From: [Leptolyngbya] sp. JSC-1
GTDB taxonomy: Bacteria; Cyanobacteriota; Cyanobacteriia; Elainellales; Elainellaceae
DNA length: 64,000 bases
Direction: 5' to 3'
Assembly: GCA_000733415.1 (NCBI GenBank)
Contig: KL662191.1
Location: 3,745,714 to 3,809,713, forward strand
Part shown: positions 17,332-26,282 of the stretch, piece by piece
Layout of the letters: every line of letters begins with the position of its first letter
How positions within the stretch are numbered: position 1 is the stretch's first letter
Notes under the pieces: generated by a model
Seen by the model: the letters and a program-made list of their open reading frames with translations, nothing else
The model's database searches: none
What the model was told of the DNA's origin: nothing
Made by a program: the position numbers and the translations under genes

Positions 17332-19047
17332 CTAAATCTCCACCGAAGTCACCTGATTGCGCCCTCGCCGTTTTGATTGATAGAGCGCTTGGCTCACTGC
17401 CGTTAACAGCAAATTGATAGAACTGCCTGCACTGGGCAGGGTTGAGGCAACTCCGGCACTAACCGTCAAGACCGAACTGGGCAGGCCATCAACCATCGAA
17501 TAGTTGCAGGCTATCTCTAGGGCTGCGACCTGGAGGCGAATCGTTTCGGCCAAAAAGGCGGCGCCATTCAGATCGGTTTGGGGCAGCAGCAAGATAAACT
17601 CTTCCCCGCCATAGCGAGCCACCAGATCGGCAGGGCGTTGCACCAGCTCGCGCAAATTAGCTGCAATTCGCTGGAGACATTGATCGCCTGCCGGTTGGCC
17701 GTAGGTTTCGTTGTAGACCTTGAAATAGTCAATGTCAATCAAGATTACCGACAGCGGAGCCTGCTCGCGGATGGCCCGCTTCCATTCCGCCTGAAGATGG
17801 ACTTCAAACTGATGGCGGTTGGCGAGCTGCGTGAGTTCATCAGGCTGAGTAGGCTGAATAGGCTGAATAGGCTGAATAGGCTGAGGACCTGGAGGGTCTG
17901 GAACCGTGAGGGGAGATACGAGCGAAGAAACTAACTGATCGAATCGAAACCGCGACCGACCCAAGTGCTCTAGTTTCAACAAAACTTCTCGATAGGAAAA
18001 TAGCTTTTCTTTAAAGTACATCTGGTAAAGTGTGCAGCTCGGCGTCACCCGGTCTCCGTCTAGGAGAATCAGTCCCAAGCCATCTAGTTTATAGGCCAAA
18101 GCAGGTTCCACTTTGATTGCCGCATCTGCCGAAATGATTTGTTTAAAGGCATCTTCTAGGTTGGGTTCTGCTTGCAGTACATTCAGCAAACGCCGCAGGT
18201 GATCGCCAAAAATCCCGGCTTCAGTGGCGGCATGGTTCAACAGCTCCTCTGGAGGCAGCTCGGCTCGACAAAAATGATAGAGCGCCAGGTTCACTAAATA
18301 GGGATGCCCCCCGGTCAATTCCTGTAGAGCTGCTAACCGAAACAGTCCGACTTCAGTATCTACCCAATCGAAGCCATAGCGCCGTGCCAGATCCTTGACC
18401 TGTTCCAGGGTAAACCGAGGCAATTTGAGCGGCAGCCCTACGTTGAAGGGAGATTGGTTGATATCGAGCGGCACATAGGCATCAGTGGAATACACCACAA
18501 CACAACGCAGCTTTCGCCAGTTTTCAGCCTGCTTTGCTTTTTCATACCAGGAGCGCAGTAGTGATAAAAACTCACGGGCTAAGCGCGGGTATTCAAACAG
18601 TTCGTCTACATTACTCAAAGCCAAGACAATGGGCCGATCCAGCGAGGTGAGCAGATAACTTTGCCAATACAAACTACAACTCATTTTGCTGCCGACTTCC
18701 TCATCCCAGTACTGATCTAAATCAGGCTTCAGCTGCAACTGACGGCTGGCATTGGCTGAAAACCAGCGCAGTAGGGAATTGATTGACTCTAAGCTCAATT
18801 CATCGACTTCGCGAAAGTCGAGCTGAATGATGTGGCACCCGTGAGCAGAGGCATGGGCCAACACTCGGTTTAACAGCGAACTCTTCCCCATGCATTGGGG
18901 CGCTTTGACCCGCAATAGACTACCCGGCTTTTCAATTTCAGCATAGGCGAGCTGCTCGACTGGCGGGCGCTCGATATACAACGGAGAAGTCAACGGAATC
19001 GGTCCGCTCGGAAACTCCACAGAACTGCTTTGAAGATCGGGCTGCAT
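17332..19047 (-). CDS. AAA_35-type ATPase fused to a GGDEF diguanylate cyclase
   Basis: A 571-residue fusion. Residues 20-370 match the P-loop module of the neighbouring WD40 protein: SPLYIERPPVEQLAYAEI, Walker A variant APQCMGKSSLLN (49-60), a hydrophobic strand PIVLALSNVDELF as Walker B, and conserved YSTDAYVPLDINQSPFNVG. A linker carries QPIQPIQPIQPTQP from 9-bp repeats. The C-terminal 165 residues form a diguanylate cyclase domain: DELTQLANRHQFE, LIDIDYFKVYNETYGQPAGD, then GGEEF at 480-484 preceded by the inhibitory-site motif RPAD five residues before it. It should make cyclic di-GMP from two GTP, with product feedback. No membrane helix is evident, so it is probably cytosolic. The ATPase module presumably gates the cyclase; what it senses is unknown. 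Confidence 0.95.
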   Translation of the reverse strand: MQPDLQSSSVEFPSGPIPLTSPLYIERPPVEQLAYAEIEKPGSLLRVKAPQCMGKSSLLNRVLAHASAHGCHIIQLDFREVDELSLESINSLLRWFSANASRQLQLKPDLDQYWDEEVGSKMSCSLYWQSYLLTSLDRPIVLALSNVDELFEYPRLAREFLSLLRSWYEKAKQAENWRKLRCVVVYSTDAYVPLDINQSPFNVGLPLKLPRFTLEQVKDLARRYGFDWVDTEVGLFRLAALQELTGGHPYLVNLALYHFCRAELPPEELLNHAATEAGIFGDHLRRLLNVLQAEPNLEDAFKQIISADAAIKVEPALAYKLDGLGLILLDGDRVTPSCTLYQMYFKEKLFSYREVLLKLEHLGRSRFRFDQLVSSLVSPLTVPDPPGPQPIQPIQPIQPTQPDELTQLANRHQFEVHLQAEWKRAIREQAPLSVILIDIDYFKVYNETYGQPAGDQCLQRIAANLRELVQRPADLVARYGGEEFILLLPQTDLNGAAFLAETIRLQVAALEIACNYSMVDGLPSSVLTVSAGVASTLPSAGSSINLLLTAVSQALYQSKRRGRNQVTSVEI

Positions 19048-19806
19048 CAGAACTACCTTATAAACTCCTTTAACTAGCTAAATCGAAGTCAATCAGGAAA
19101 CTCCATTCTTCCGATAGACAAGAGAAAGCCCCCGCTAGTAGGTGCATCAATCATCAATACAGGGCGAATCTTCGGGCGAGGCGCAGGGCTACTTCTAAAC
19201 AGGTAAAAAGGCGATCGTAAACTGGGGACCGCCAACCTCACCTGGCAATGACAACGGTAGGAGGGCGATCAGATAGCAAACTTCTCTGATGCCTGAGTTC
19301 AATCGCAATTTGCTCAGCGTGTCTTGAAAAATAATAGAATAGCCCTACACTAACTCCGCATTTACTTGCTGCATTTACTAACTCTACATCGATAGCTAAA
19401 GAGCAAACAGTGCCTCACGTTAACATCGCTTACCCATTTGCCTATATTTGCGAATGATAGGATAATTTCAGCAATTTCTGTACAGCGCCAATCCAAGCCC
19501 CAATTGCTTTAGCCTAGGTAGAGATATCCGATCCTGAGGTGTTGGACAGACTGGACTAGAATTAAGTTGATTTACATATTGCTGCTAATGGTGTTTGTCA
19601 GTTGAAACTTGCTTATTCGCACCCTTTAGTGAATGATTTGACAGCTTAATAATTGTGGTGGTGATTGCTATCTGGTTGACTCCCACATTAAATTACACGT
19701 TAAATTATGGTGGCAGGAAAATTAAGCATTTCAATTGGCAGAATCTCCACTTAGTGGATTAGGGACACGCATAGAAGATGCACTAGGAAATCCATAGTAT
19801 AGAACG
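19048..19806. other. Intergenic stretch, no gene supported
   Basis: This 759-bp gap separates the divergent ATPase-GGDEF and DUF1825 genes. I find no open frame with coding character and no clear RNA gene. A small inverted repeat CCACT-T-AGTGG lies at about 19748-19758, some 50 bp before the DUF1825 start, and the final 150 bp are AT-rich enough to hold its promoter. Confidence 0.5.
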
Positions 19807-20130
19807 ATGGGATTTTTCGATTCTGAAATTGTTCAACAGGAAGCAAAGCAGCTATTTGAGGATTACCAATCCTTGATGCGTTTGGGTTCAGACTACGGCA
19901 AATTTGACCGGGAAGGCAAAAAAATCTTCATTGAACAAATGGAAGCGATGATGGAGCGCTATCGGGTGTTTATGAAGCGCTTTGAACTTTCAGAAGATTT
20001 TATGGCTCAAATGACTGTAGAGCAGCTCAAAACCCAGCTCGGCCAATTTGGCGTCACACCTCAGCAAATGTTTGACCAAATGCACCTGACGCTAGAACGG
20101 ATGAAGGCCGAACTGGAAAGAATGCCATAG
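19807..20130 (+). CDS. DUF1825 family protein
   Basis: A 107-residue, highly charged, all-helical protein beginning MGFFDSEIVQQEAKQLFEDY and continuing QSLMRLGSDYGKFDREGKK. This matches the DUF1825 family, which I know as a nearly universal cyanobacterial protein of unknown function. The middle segment is rich in Met and Glu (FIEQMEAMMERYRVFMKRFE). There is no signal peptide or membrane segment, so it is cytosolic. Length is typical. It is convergent with the penicillin-binding protein gene, only 17 bp from its stop, and has a long upstream gap of its own, so it is probably monocistronic. Confidence 0.93.
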   Translation: MGFFDSEIVQQEAKQLFEDYQSLMRLGSDYGKFDREGKKIFIEQMEAMMERYRVFMKRFELSEDFMAQMTVEQLKTQLGQFGVTPQQMFDQMHLTLERMKAELERMP

Positions 20131-20147
20131 GAAAAGTAGAAGAAGAA

Positions 20148-22112
20148 CTAAGGTTTAACAAAATTCGACATCGGCTTAAAGGTCTCAACCGGGACGCCTT
20201 CTAGCGCTTTGTACATGAAGCTGCGCCAGACCGGGGCAACATAGCCACCACCCGTTGCTCCTGTGCCGATAGGGCTATAGTCGTCGTTGCCAACCCAAAC
20301 TGCTACCGCCAGTTGCGGTACATAACCGACAAACCAGATGTCCCGTTCTGCCGAGGTGGTTCCCGTTTTACCTGCAGCAGGGCGGTCGATCCGAGCCGCT
20401 GTCCCTGTGCCGCGCGTGATCACGTCCTGTAGGGTGGAGTTGAGAGCTGCCACCGCCCACGGATCTAGTACGAGCTGAGGACGGGGAGTATTGTCAAGCA
20501 AAACGTTGCCCTTACTGTCGGTCACTTGCACAATAGTTGTCGTTTCCGAATGCCAGCCGCCATTGGCAAAGGTAGCATAGGCTCCGGCCATCTCGTAAGG
20601 TGTTAGATCCACCGCTCCTAACGGTAAAGATGTGACCGGTTCCATCGGACTTTTGATGCCCAAAGTGCGGCAAACTTCAATCACTCGGTTGATCCCGACC
20701 TCTTGCCCCAGGCGAATCGCTGGAATATTGCGAGACTGAGCTAGGGCCTGCCGAATTGACATGGCACCATAGAAACTACCGTCATAGTTTTGGGGCGTGT
20801 AGTAGCCATCGCCATCGGGATAGGTGACGGGTGTATCCATCACCACCGAATCGGGAGCGTAGTTGCCTGTGGCAAAGGCCGCATAGTAGACAAAAGGCTT
20901 GAAGGCAGAACCGGGTTGCCGCAGTGCTTGTACTGCCCGGTTATACTGGCTCTTGCTGTAATCCACCCCGCCTACCATTGCTTTCACAAAGTGGGTTCTG
21001 GGGTCCACTGCCACCAGCGCCATTTGGTCGGCATAAATGCCTTGCCGCTGAATCGATGCCAGCCCATTACGCACTGTTTCTTCTGCTTTGCGTTGCAGAT
21101 TCAGGTCAATCGTAGTTTGAACCCGCATGCCGCCTTGCAGTACGGCTTCTCGCCCAAACCGGCTGGTCAGTTCAGCCACCACGGCATCCGTAATGTAGGG
21201 AGCCTGACTGGCGCGGAAGGAGGTAATCTCGCCCAGTTTGAGGGGAGTAGCCTTGGCTTGAGCCACTTCCGCATCGGTAGCCCAACCAATTTGCCGCATT
21301 CGTTGCAGCACAATCGCCTGTCGCTCCTTCGCCTTTTGGTAGTCCACAAAGGGGCTAAACACCTCCGGGGCCTGAATTAATCCCGCCATCATACTAGCCT
21401 CGGCCAAATTCAGCTCGGAGGCTGGTTTATTGAAATAGCTTTTGGCCGCTGTTTCCACTCCGTAGGTATTGTGACCCCAGTACACCTGATTCAGATACAT
21501 CTCCAGAATCTGGTCTTTTGTGAATACCTGCTCTAGACGGAGGGAAAGTACGGCTTCTGCTACTTTGCGGCTCATCGTCCGCTCAGGGGTCAAAAACAGG
21601 TTTTTCACCAACTGCATTGTAATTGTGGAGCCACCTTCAACGGTCTCCCCTTCTTCCATGTTGGCGAGAAAGGCACGGGCAATCCCAGATGGATTAATTC
21701 CATGATGCGAGAAAAAGTAGCTGTCTTCGATTGCCAGTACCGCCCGCTTCAGATCGGGTGAAATTTGATTCAGGTTGACGACCTCTCGATTTGCCTCATC
21801 ATGGATGCTGTCGAGCAGGGTGCCGTTCATGTCGTAGACGTAGCTAGTTTCGGATGGAATATAGTTTCGCAGCACCCGCACATCGGGTAGGTTGCGAAAA
21901 CTCAGCGCCAAGCCGACCAAGCCACCTGCCACAATCGAACTTGCCAGCATTGTGATGCCCAAGATTGTTCCGGCTGACACCTGCGCCACGGATTGGGCAT
22001 ACTCCAGAGCCGGATGCAGGTTACCCGTAGATTTAGGCTTTTTCACTGGGGGCTTTTTCGGTTTCACCGGGTTCGGTTTCGCTGAATTGGTTCTGGCAGT
22101 ATTAGAAGACAC
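20148..22112 (-). CDS. Class A penicillin-binding protein (PBP1A-like)
   Basis: A 654-residue bifunctional murein synthase. The N-terminus is Pro/Lys rich and cytoplasmic, followed by one membrane anchor near residues 48-72 (VSAGTILGITMLASSIVAGG). The glycosyltransferase domain shows AIEDSYFFSHHGINPSGIAR and EGGSTITMQLVKNLFL. The transpeptidase domain shows the active-site serine in PGSAFKPFVYYAA (about residue 402), the SxN box SRN, and KTGTTSAERDIWFVGYVP (about 580). It polymerises lipid II and cross-links the peptides in the periplasm. Length and motif order are normal for cyanobacterial class A PBPs. It is divergent from tyrS and convergent with the DUF1825 gene. Confidence 0.97.
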   Translation of the reverse strand: MSSNTARTNSAKPNPVKPKKPPVKKPKSTGNLHPALEYAQSVAQVSAGTILGITMLASSIVAGGLVGLALSFRNLPDVRVLRNYIPSETSYVYDMNGTLLDSIHDEANREVVNLNQISPDLKRAVLAIEDSYFFSHHGINPSGIARAFLANMEEGETVEGGSTITMQLVKNLFLTPERTMSRKVAEAVLSLRLEQVFTKDQILEMYLNQVYWGHNTYGVETAAKSYFNKPASELNLAEASMMAGLIQAPEVFSPFVDYQKAKERQAIVLQRMRQIGWATDAEVAQAKATPLKLGEITSFRASQAPYITDAVVAELTSRFGREAVLQGGMRVQTTIDLNLQRKAEETVRNGLASIQRQGIYADQMALVAVDPRTHFVKAMVGGVDYSKSQYNRAVQALRQPGSAFKPFVYYAAFATGNYAPDSVVMDTPVTYPDGDGYYTPQNYDGSFYGAMSIRQALAQSRNIPAIRLGQEVGINRVIEVCRTLGIKSPMEPVTSLPLGAVDLTPYEMAGAYATFANGGWHSETTTIVQVTDSKGNVLLDNTPRPQLVLDPWAVAALNSTLQDVITRGTGTAARIDRPAAGKTGTTSAERDIWFVGYVPQLAVAVWVGNDDYSPIGTGATGGGYVAPVWRSFMYKALEGVPVETFKPMSNFVKP

Positions 22113-22261
22113 AGCCGTGATAATTCCCTAAAGTTTTGCAATTATAGTAGTCTGGTTGCCCGGAATTTGCCCAGACTTGTCCAGGATTTATCTGGTTGAG
22201 ACTGGATTGGTCCCGGTACGTTCAGAAGAGTTTAACGGATCTAATTGGAAATCTGCCAAAT

Positions 22262-23494
22262 ATGGCTCTTGAAACATCACAAAATGTAGCGCATCCTTTT
22301 GCCTGGTTGGAACGGGGAACGGTTGAAATTTTTCCGCAGCAGCCGGATTCACAAGACCCTGACGAGAATTTGATTGCCCGCCTCAACCAAACCGACCGAC
22401 CGCTCAGGATTAAGTTTGGAATCGACCCGACAGGATCGGAAATTCATCTGGGTCATAGTATTGTTTACCGCAAACTGCGAGCATTTCAGGACGCTGGCCA
22501 CACGGCAGTTTTGCTGATTGGCGACTTCACAGCTCGGATTGGCGACCCTACGGGCAAATCAGAAGTGCGGAAGCAGCTCACCGAAGCGGAAGTACGACAA
22601 AATGCCCAGACCTATCTCGACCAACTGCGCCCCATTTTGGATTTTGAGACCCCCGGACGGCTAGAGATCCGCTACAACTCTGAGTGGTTGGCTAAACTCG
22701 ACCTGTCCAAAATTCTGGAATTGCTCGGCACCATGACGGTGGGGCAAATGCTAGCCAAAGAAGGCTTTGCCGAACGCTACAAAAAGGAAACCCCGATCTA
22801 CCTGCACGAATTTCTCTATCCCTTGATGCAGGGCTACGACTCGGTGGCGCTAGCGGCGGATGTAGAGTTGGGCGGCACCGATCAAAAATTCAATCTGGCA
22901 GTAGGTCGGGATCTGCAGCGCCATTTTGGTCAGCGTCCCCAGTTTTGCCTGCTCATGCCAATTCTGGTCGGGTTAGACGGGGTACAAAAAATGTCCAAAT
23001 CGCTGGGCAACTACGTCGGTCTAGCCGAAAGTGCCGAGTCGATGTATGCCAAACTGCGCAAAACGCCCGATAGTTTGCTCGAAAGCTATTTCACGCTGCT
23101 GACCAATTTGCCGCTCGAAGAGTTGCCTGCTGACCCACGGGAGCAACAAATTTTGCTGGCGCTGGAGGTGGTCAGCCAGTACCACGGACGCGAGGCAGCC
23201 CTGAAAGCCAAAGCGGCTGCCGAAGCGGTGGCCGGCGGCAAAGGGGGAGAAGCGGCTGTCGAAGCTGAGTTTTCCCTCAGTCAGGTAGAGTTTCCGGCCA
23301 AGCTGTTTTATATTCTCAACGCTAGCGGCCTGTGTAGCAGCAGCTCAGAGGCGCGTCGCCAAATTCAGGGTGGAGCGGTGCGCTTAGATGGCGAGCGAAT
23401 CGATGATACGGATCTTACCTTCGAGGACAAAGCCGCCCTGCTCGGCAAGGTGCTACAGGTTGGCAAGCGCAAATTTCTGCGGCTAGTAGTTTAA
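22262..23494 (+). CDS. tyrS: Tyrosyl-tRNA synthetase (TyrZ type)
   Basis: A 410-residue class I synthetase charging tRNA-Tyr. The HIGH signature is HLGH at 62-65 within FGIDPTGSEIHLGHSIVYRK, and the KMSKS loop is KMSKS exactly (243-247). Binding-site motifs include GDFTARIGDPTGKSEVRKQL and VELGGTDQKFNLAVGRDLQR. A C-terminal S4 RNA-binding domain (ASGLCSSSSEARRQIQGGAV, DGERIDD) completes it. The KMSKS form and length place it in the TyrZ group. The frame stays open 22 codons further upstream, to 22196, but I chose ATG 22262 because homologues start just before the xAWLERGTVEIFP region and GGAAA lies about 10 bases before it. A 15-bp tandem repeat begins at its stop codon. Confidence 0.97.
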   Translation: MALETSQNVAHPFAWLERGTVEIFPQQPDSQDPDENLIARLNQTDRPLRIKFGIDPTGSEIHLGHSIVYRKLRAFQDAGHTAVLLIGDFTARIGDPTGKSEVRKQLTEAEVRQNAQTYLDQLRPILDFETPGRLEIRYNSEWLAKLDLSKILELLGTMTVGQMLAKEGFAERYKKETPIYLHEFLYPLMQGYDSVALAADVELGGTDQKFNLAVGRDLQRHFGQRPQFCLLMPILVGLDGVQKMSKSLGNYVGLAESAESMYAKLRKTPDSLLESYFTLLTNLPLEELPADPREQQILLALEVVSQYHGREAALKAKAAAEAVAGGKGGEAAVEAEFSLSQVEFPAKLFYILNASGLCSSSSEARRQIQGGAVRLDGERIDDTDLTFEDKAALLGKVLQVGKRKFLRLVV

Positions 23495-23530
23495 GGGAAT
23501 GTAGCTTAAGGGAATGTAGCTTAAGGGAAT
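23491..23530 (+). repeat. 15-bp tandem repeat at the tyrS stop codon
   Basis: TTAAGGGAATGTAGC at 23491-23505 and 23506-23520, followed by TTAAGGGAAT. The first copy contains the tyrS TAA stop, so the duplication repeated the stop region. It lies between the convergent tyrS and minE genes. Confidence 0.92.
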
Positions 23531-23543
23531 TCAGATTAGGGAA

Positions 23544-24164
23544 TTAGGGTTCGTTCGAGTTGGATGGATTGGCATCAGGTGGCAGGCCATCACCGTTTGT
23601 AGGGGTTGGGCTGAGCGGATCAGGGTCTGCTGTGTCTGTCGAGGGAGTGTCTGTTGAGGAGGCATCTATGGAACCCCCACCTACAAGAGGCTCCGGGCCG
23701 CTGATAGCGGTCTCAAGAGGTGCCGTAGCTGGTTCGGCCCTGGATTCAGGCGGGGCGGTATACGGCTCGATCGGTGAATTCAAATTGCTGGTAGAAACAT
23801 CTAGTTCCTCAGTCGGTAGTTCCGCCGAGTCGAGTTCCAAAACCTCTTCGGTTGCAGCTACGGGTGGCAAGGTCTCGACATCTACCGTCACCTCCTTTCC
23901 CTCTTTGACTTTGCGGATCGGTAAATTAGCAATCAGAGCGGTGGTTCGCTGGTCGCTTTCGAGGGAAAACTCCGATTCTTCGGTATCAATCTCCACATAG
24001 CGAGACACTACTTCTAGAATTTCTTGCCGCATCTTTTCCACAGTGGCGGGGGACAGATCCGTTCGATCGTGGGCTAGCACAATCTGTAAGCGGCGTTTGG
24101 CAGAAGCGCGACTATTCTCTTTCTTGTTACGAGAGAAAATTCGGTCAAGTAGTTCGGTTAACAT
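23544..24164 (-). CDS. minE: Cell-division topological factor MinE with long C-terminal extension
   Basis: The first 88 residues are a standard MinE: MLTELLDRIFSRNKKENSRA (membrane-targeting and anti-MinCD helix), AKRRLQIVLAHDRTDLSPAT, then EKMRQEILEVVSRYVEIDTE (dimerisation domain). MinE stimulates MinD ATPase and drives MinCD from midcell. I set the start at ATG 24164, because homologues begin MLxxLLxR; an in-frame ATG eight codons upstream (24188) is possible. Beyond residue 100 the protein continues for about 105 residues of acidic, Ser/Thr/Pro-rich sequence (VEETLPP-like, TDTPSTDTADPDPLSPTPTN), doubling the normal length of 85-105. This tail looks disordered. Gene order minC-minD-minE on one strand, 74 bp after minD, fits an operon. 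Confidence 0.96.
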   Translation of the reverse strand: MLTELLDRIFSRNKKENSRASAKRRLQIVLAHDRTDLSPATVEKMRQEILEVVSRYVEIDTEESEFSLESDQRTTALIANLPIRKVKEGKEVTVDVETLPPVAATEEVLELDSAELPTEELDVSTSNLNSPIEPYTAPPESRAEPATAPLETAISGPEPLVGGGSIDASSTDTPSTDTADPDPLSPTPTNGDGLPPDANPSNSNEP

Positions 24165-24238
24165 GGAGCATTGTTGAAGAAAAGGCATGAGGCTGAGATC
24201 AATTTACCCTGACAGATGATAAATCCCCGACAAAAGAA

Positions 24239-25045
24239 TTATGGCTTGTGGCCTTGAAAAAAACGACGAATCCGCGAGAAAAAGTCGTCAGGAGGCGCGG
24301 ATAAATCCATAAAAGGCACTTTTTCTCCCTCTAAGCGACGCACAATGTTGCTAAAGGCAGTGGCAGCCGAGGATGGATTTTCGGCCAAAACCAGCGGCTC
24401 ACCTCGGTTCGTCGATACAATGACTCGCTCATCGTCAGGAACCACACCCAAGAGCGGAATGGCCAAAATATCCTGCACATCCTTCACCGACATCATCATG
24501 TCCTGTTCAACCATGGCAGGTCTGAGCCGGTTAATGATCAAATACATCCGTTTCACATCGTTGGCTTCTAGCAGTCCTACAACCCGGTCTGCATCGCGCA
24601 CGGCAGCCACTTCAGGAGTGGTGACAATAATTGCTTCACGGGCCGAGGCAATCGCGTTTTGAAAACCCATTTCGATGCCAGCGGGACAGTCAATCAAGAT
24701 GTAGTGAAAGGCTTTAGTTAGGGCAGCAACCAAGCGCTTCATCTGATCAGGAGTAACGGCATCTTTGGTGCGATTTTGGGCTGCGGGCAGCAGGGCCAGG
24801 TTGGGCTGGCGTTTATCACGCACGAGAGCTTGATCCAAACGGCACTCGCCGGCCAGCACTTCAACGGCAGTGTAAACAATGCGGTTTTCTAAGCCGAGCA
24901 GCAGATCGAGGTTGCGTAAGCCAAAGTCAGCATCCACGACTGCAACCTTATGGCCACGCTGAGCTAATGCCATACCCAGATTTGCAGTTGTCGTGGTTTT
25001 ACCCACGCCTCCCTTACCCGATGTAACAACAATAATGCGACTCAT
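24239..25045 (-). CDS. minD: Septum-site-determining ATPase MinD
   Basis: A 268-residue deviant Walker ATPase. The P-loop is SGKGGVGKTT (9-18) with the signature lysine Lys11. Other motifs are VVDADFGLRNLDLLLGLENR and YILIDCPAGIEMGFQNAIAS. The last residues (FSRIRRFFQGHKP) form the amphipathic membrane-targeting helix. MinD-ATP dimerises on the membrane, recruits MinC to block FtsZ assembly, and is released by MinE. Length and end are typical. It lies between minC (234 bp upstream) and minE (74 bp downstream). Confidence 0.99.
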   Translation of the reverse strand: MSRIIVVTSGKGGVGKTTTTANLGMALAQRGHKVAVVDADFGLRNLDLLLGLENRIVYTAVEVLAGECRLDQALVRDKRQPNLALLPAAQNRTKDAVTPDQMKRLVAALTKAFHYILIDCPAGIEMGFQNAIASAREAIIVTTPEVAAVRDADRVVGLLEANDVKRMYLIINRLRPAMVEQDMMMSVKDVQDILAIPLLGVVPDDERVIVSTNRGEPLVLAENPSSAATAFSNIVRRLEGEKVPFMDLSAPPDDFFSRIRRFFQGHKP

Positions 25046-25279
25046 GAGGCTGAAAAAATGAGAACAAATGAATTTTAAGGCTTAAGTGTAGAAGACGGTT
25101 GACTGCATCAGACAAGCCAAAGTTATTTGGTTTTGCTGCTAGACCAGTCTAGTTGCCAGATGGCTCGGTTTGACAAGATGGGTGATAGAGATAGGACTCA
25201 CTTGAATCTCACTTGAATCTCAACTGAATTGCACAACCCAACCGTTACTCCAGGGCAAAGAGACGCCTATTCTGGACAC

Positions 25280-26056
25280 CTATTCTAAAAGCGCCTCACG
25301 TGAAAAGTCAGAGGCTTTGGCAATGCGGATACCATCGCCAGTTACATAGGCAACTTCAGGCCAATACTGGTCCGGTGGAGTTTGAGGGGCACGCGCCACA
25401 AAGTCAGCAATCCGGATCTGGGTTGGCTCCATGCGCAAAGCCAGGATTAAACAGCGGCTATTCCCGGCTGCACCCGCCTGTGCCACGCCCCGTAATGCAC
25501 CCCAGACCAACACATCTCCGTCTGCCACAATCGAGCTGCCCGGATTCACATCGCCTAGCACAATCACGGTACCAGGATGGCGAATTTCCACCCCAGACCG
25601 CACCGTCGTTTCAATGTAGAGCGGTTCGGCCAGAGCCTGACCAGACTCCTCTTGGTTTAGATGCACAATCGGCGGTTGCTGCTCCACAGAAAAACCAGCT
25701 GTAGCGGCGGCCACAGCTGTTTGGCGACGAGTGGTATGGACCCGCTTGAGCTGAAGCTGGGCATCCGTCAGGGCATCTGCTATAGCCTGGAGCTGACGCG
25801 CATCCAACAACCGATCGCGAGCAATTAAGTGCACAGGCGTGTTTGCCTGCCAAAAGCGCTCGGCGGCATTCAGGCGCTGCTTCAACTGTTGCCAAAGATC
25901 AGTCCAAGCGGCAGTGGGAGTAGCCGTCTCGCGCTCGGGCGGTAGCAGCAGCAACAGCTTGCCTCCCTCTCCTCTAAAACGCACCTGAGGCACAGAAACA
26001 GACTCTGTAGCATGGGGAATTGAGGTTACGGGAGTTGGTACAGAAGGATCAGTCAT
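25280..26056 (-). CDS. minC: Septum-site-determining protein MinC
   Basis: A 258-residue FtsZ-assembly inhibitor. The N-terminal FtsZ-interacting domain is diverged, as is usual in cyanobacteria (VRFRGEGGKLLLLLPPERET, LWQQLKQRLNAAERFWQANT). The C-terminal beta-helix that dimerises and binds MinD is clear: VRSGVEIRHPGTVIVLGDVN, PGSSIVADGDVLVWGALRGV and AQAGAAGNSRCLILALRMEP. First gene of the min cluster. The 234-bp gap to minD contains small duplications (ACTTGAATCTC twice near 25199-25220; CTATTCT-GGACACCTATTCT near 25267-25286) and might contain a second promoter. Confidence 0.97.
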   Translation of the reverse strand: MTDPSVPTPVTSIPHATESVSVPQVRFRGEGGKLLLLLPPERETATPTAAWTDLWQQLKQRLNAAERFWQANTPVHLIARDRLLDARQLQAIADALTDAQLQLKRVHTTRRQTAVAAATAGFSVEQQPPIVHLNQEESGQALAEPLYIETTVRSGVEIRHPGTVIVLGDVNPGSSIVADGDVLVWGALRGVAQAGAAGNSRCLILALRMEPTQIRIADFVARAPQTPPDQYWPEVAYVTGDGIRIAKASDFSREALLE

Positions 26057-26282
26057 GTAGGAGCTGAAGCGATGGGAAAGATGGAAAAAACCAGTAACTG
26101 AATTAACTCTCCATCTTAATCATTGGGTTGGAGTTGAGCACAAATTCTGTAAAAACTTCCCTACCTTACCCCTAACTCAAGTGCCAGTACCAGGAATAAA
26201 CCCCATGTAGAGTGATCAGGATCACAAGAAGACCGTGATTTAAATCGCCATCTTCAACCTAGTGACCTAGCATACTTAAGAA

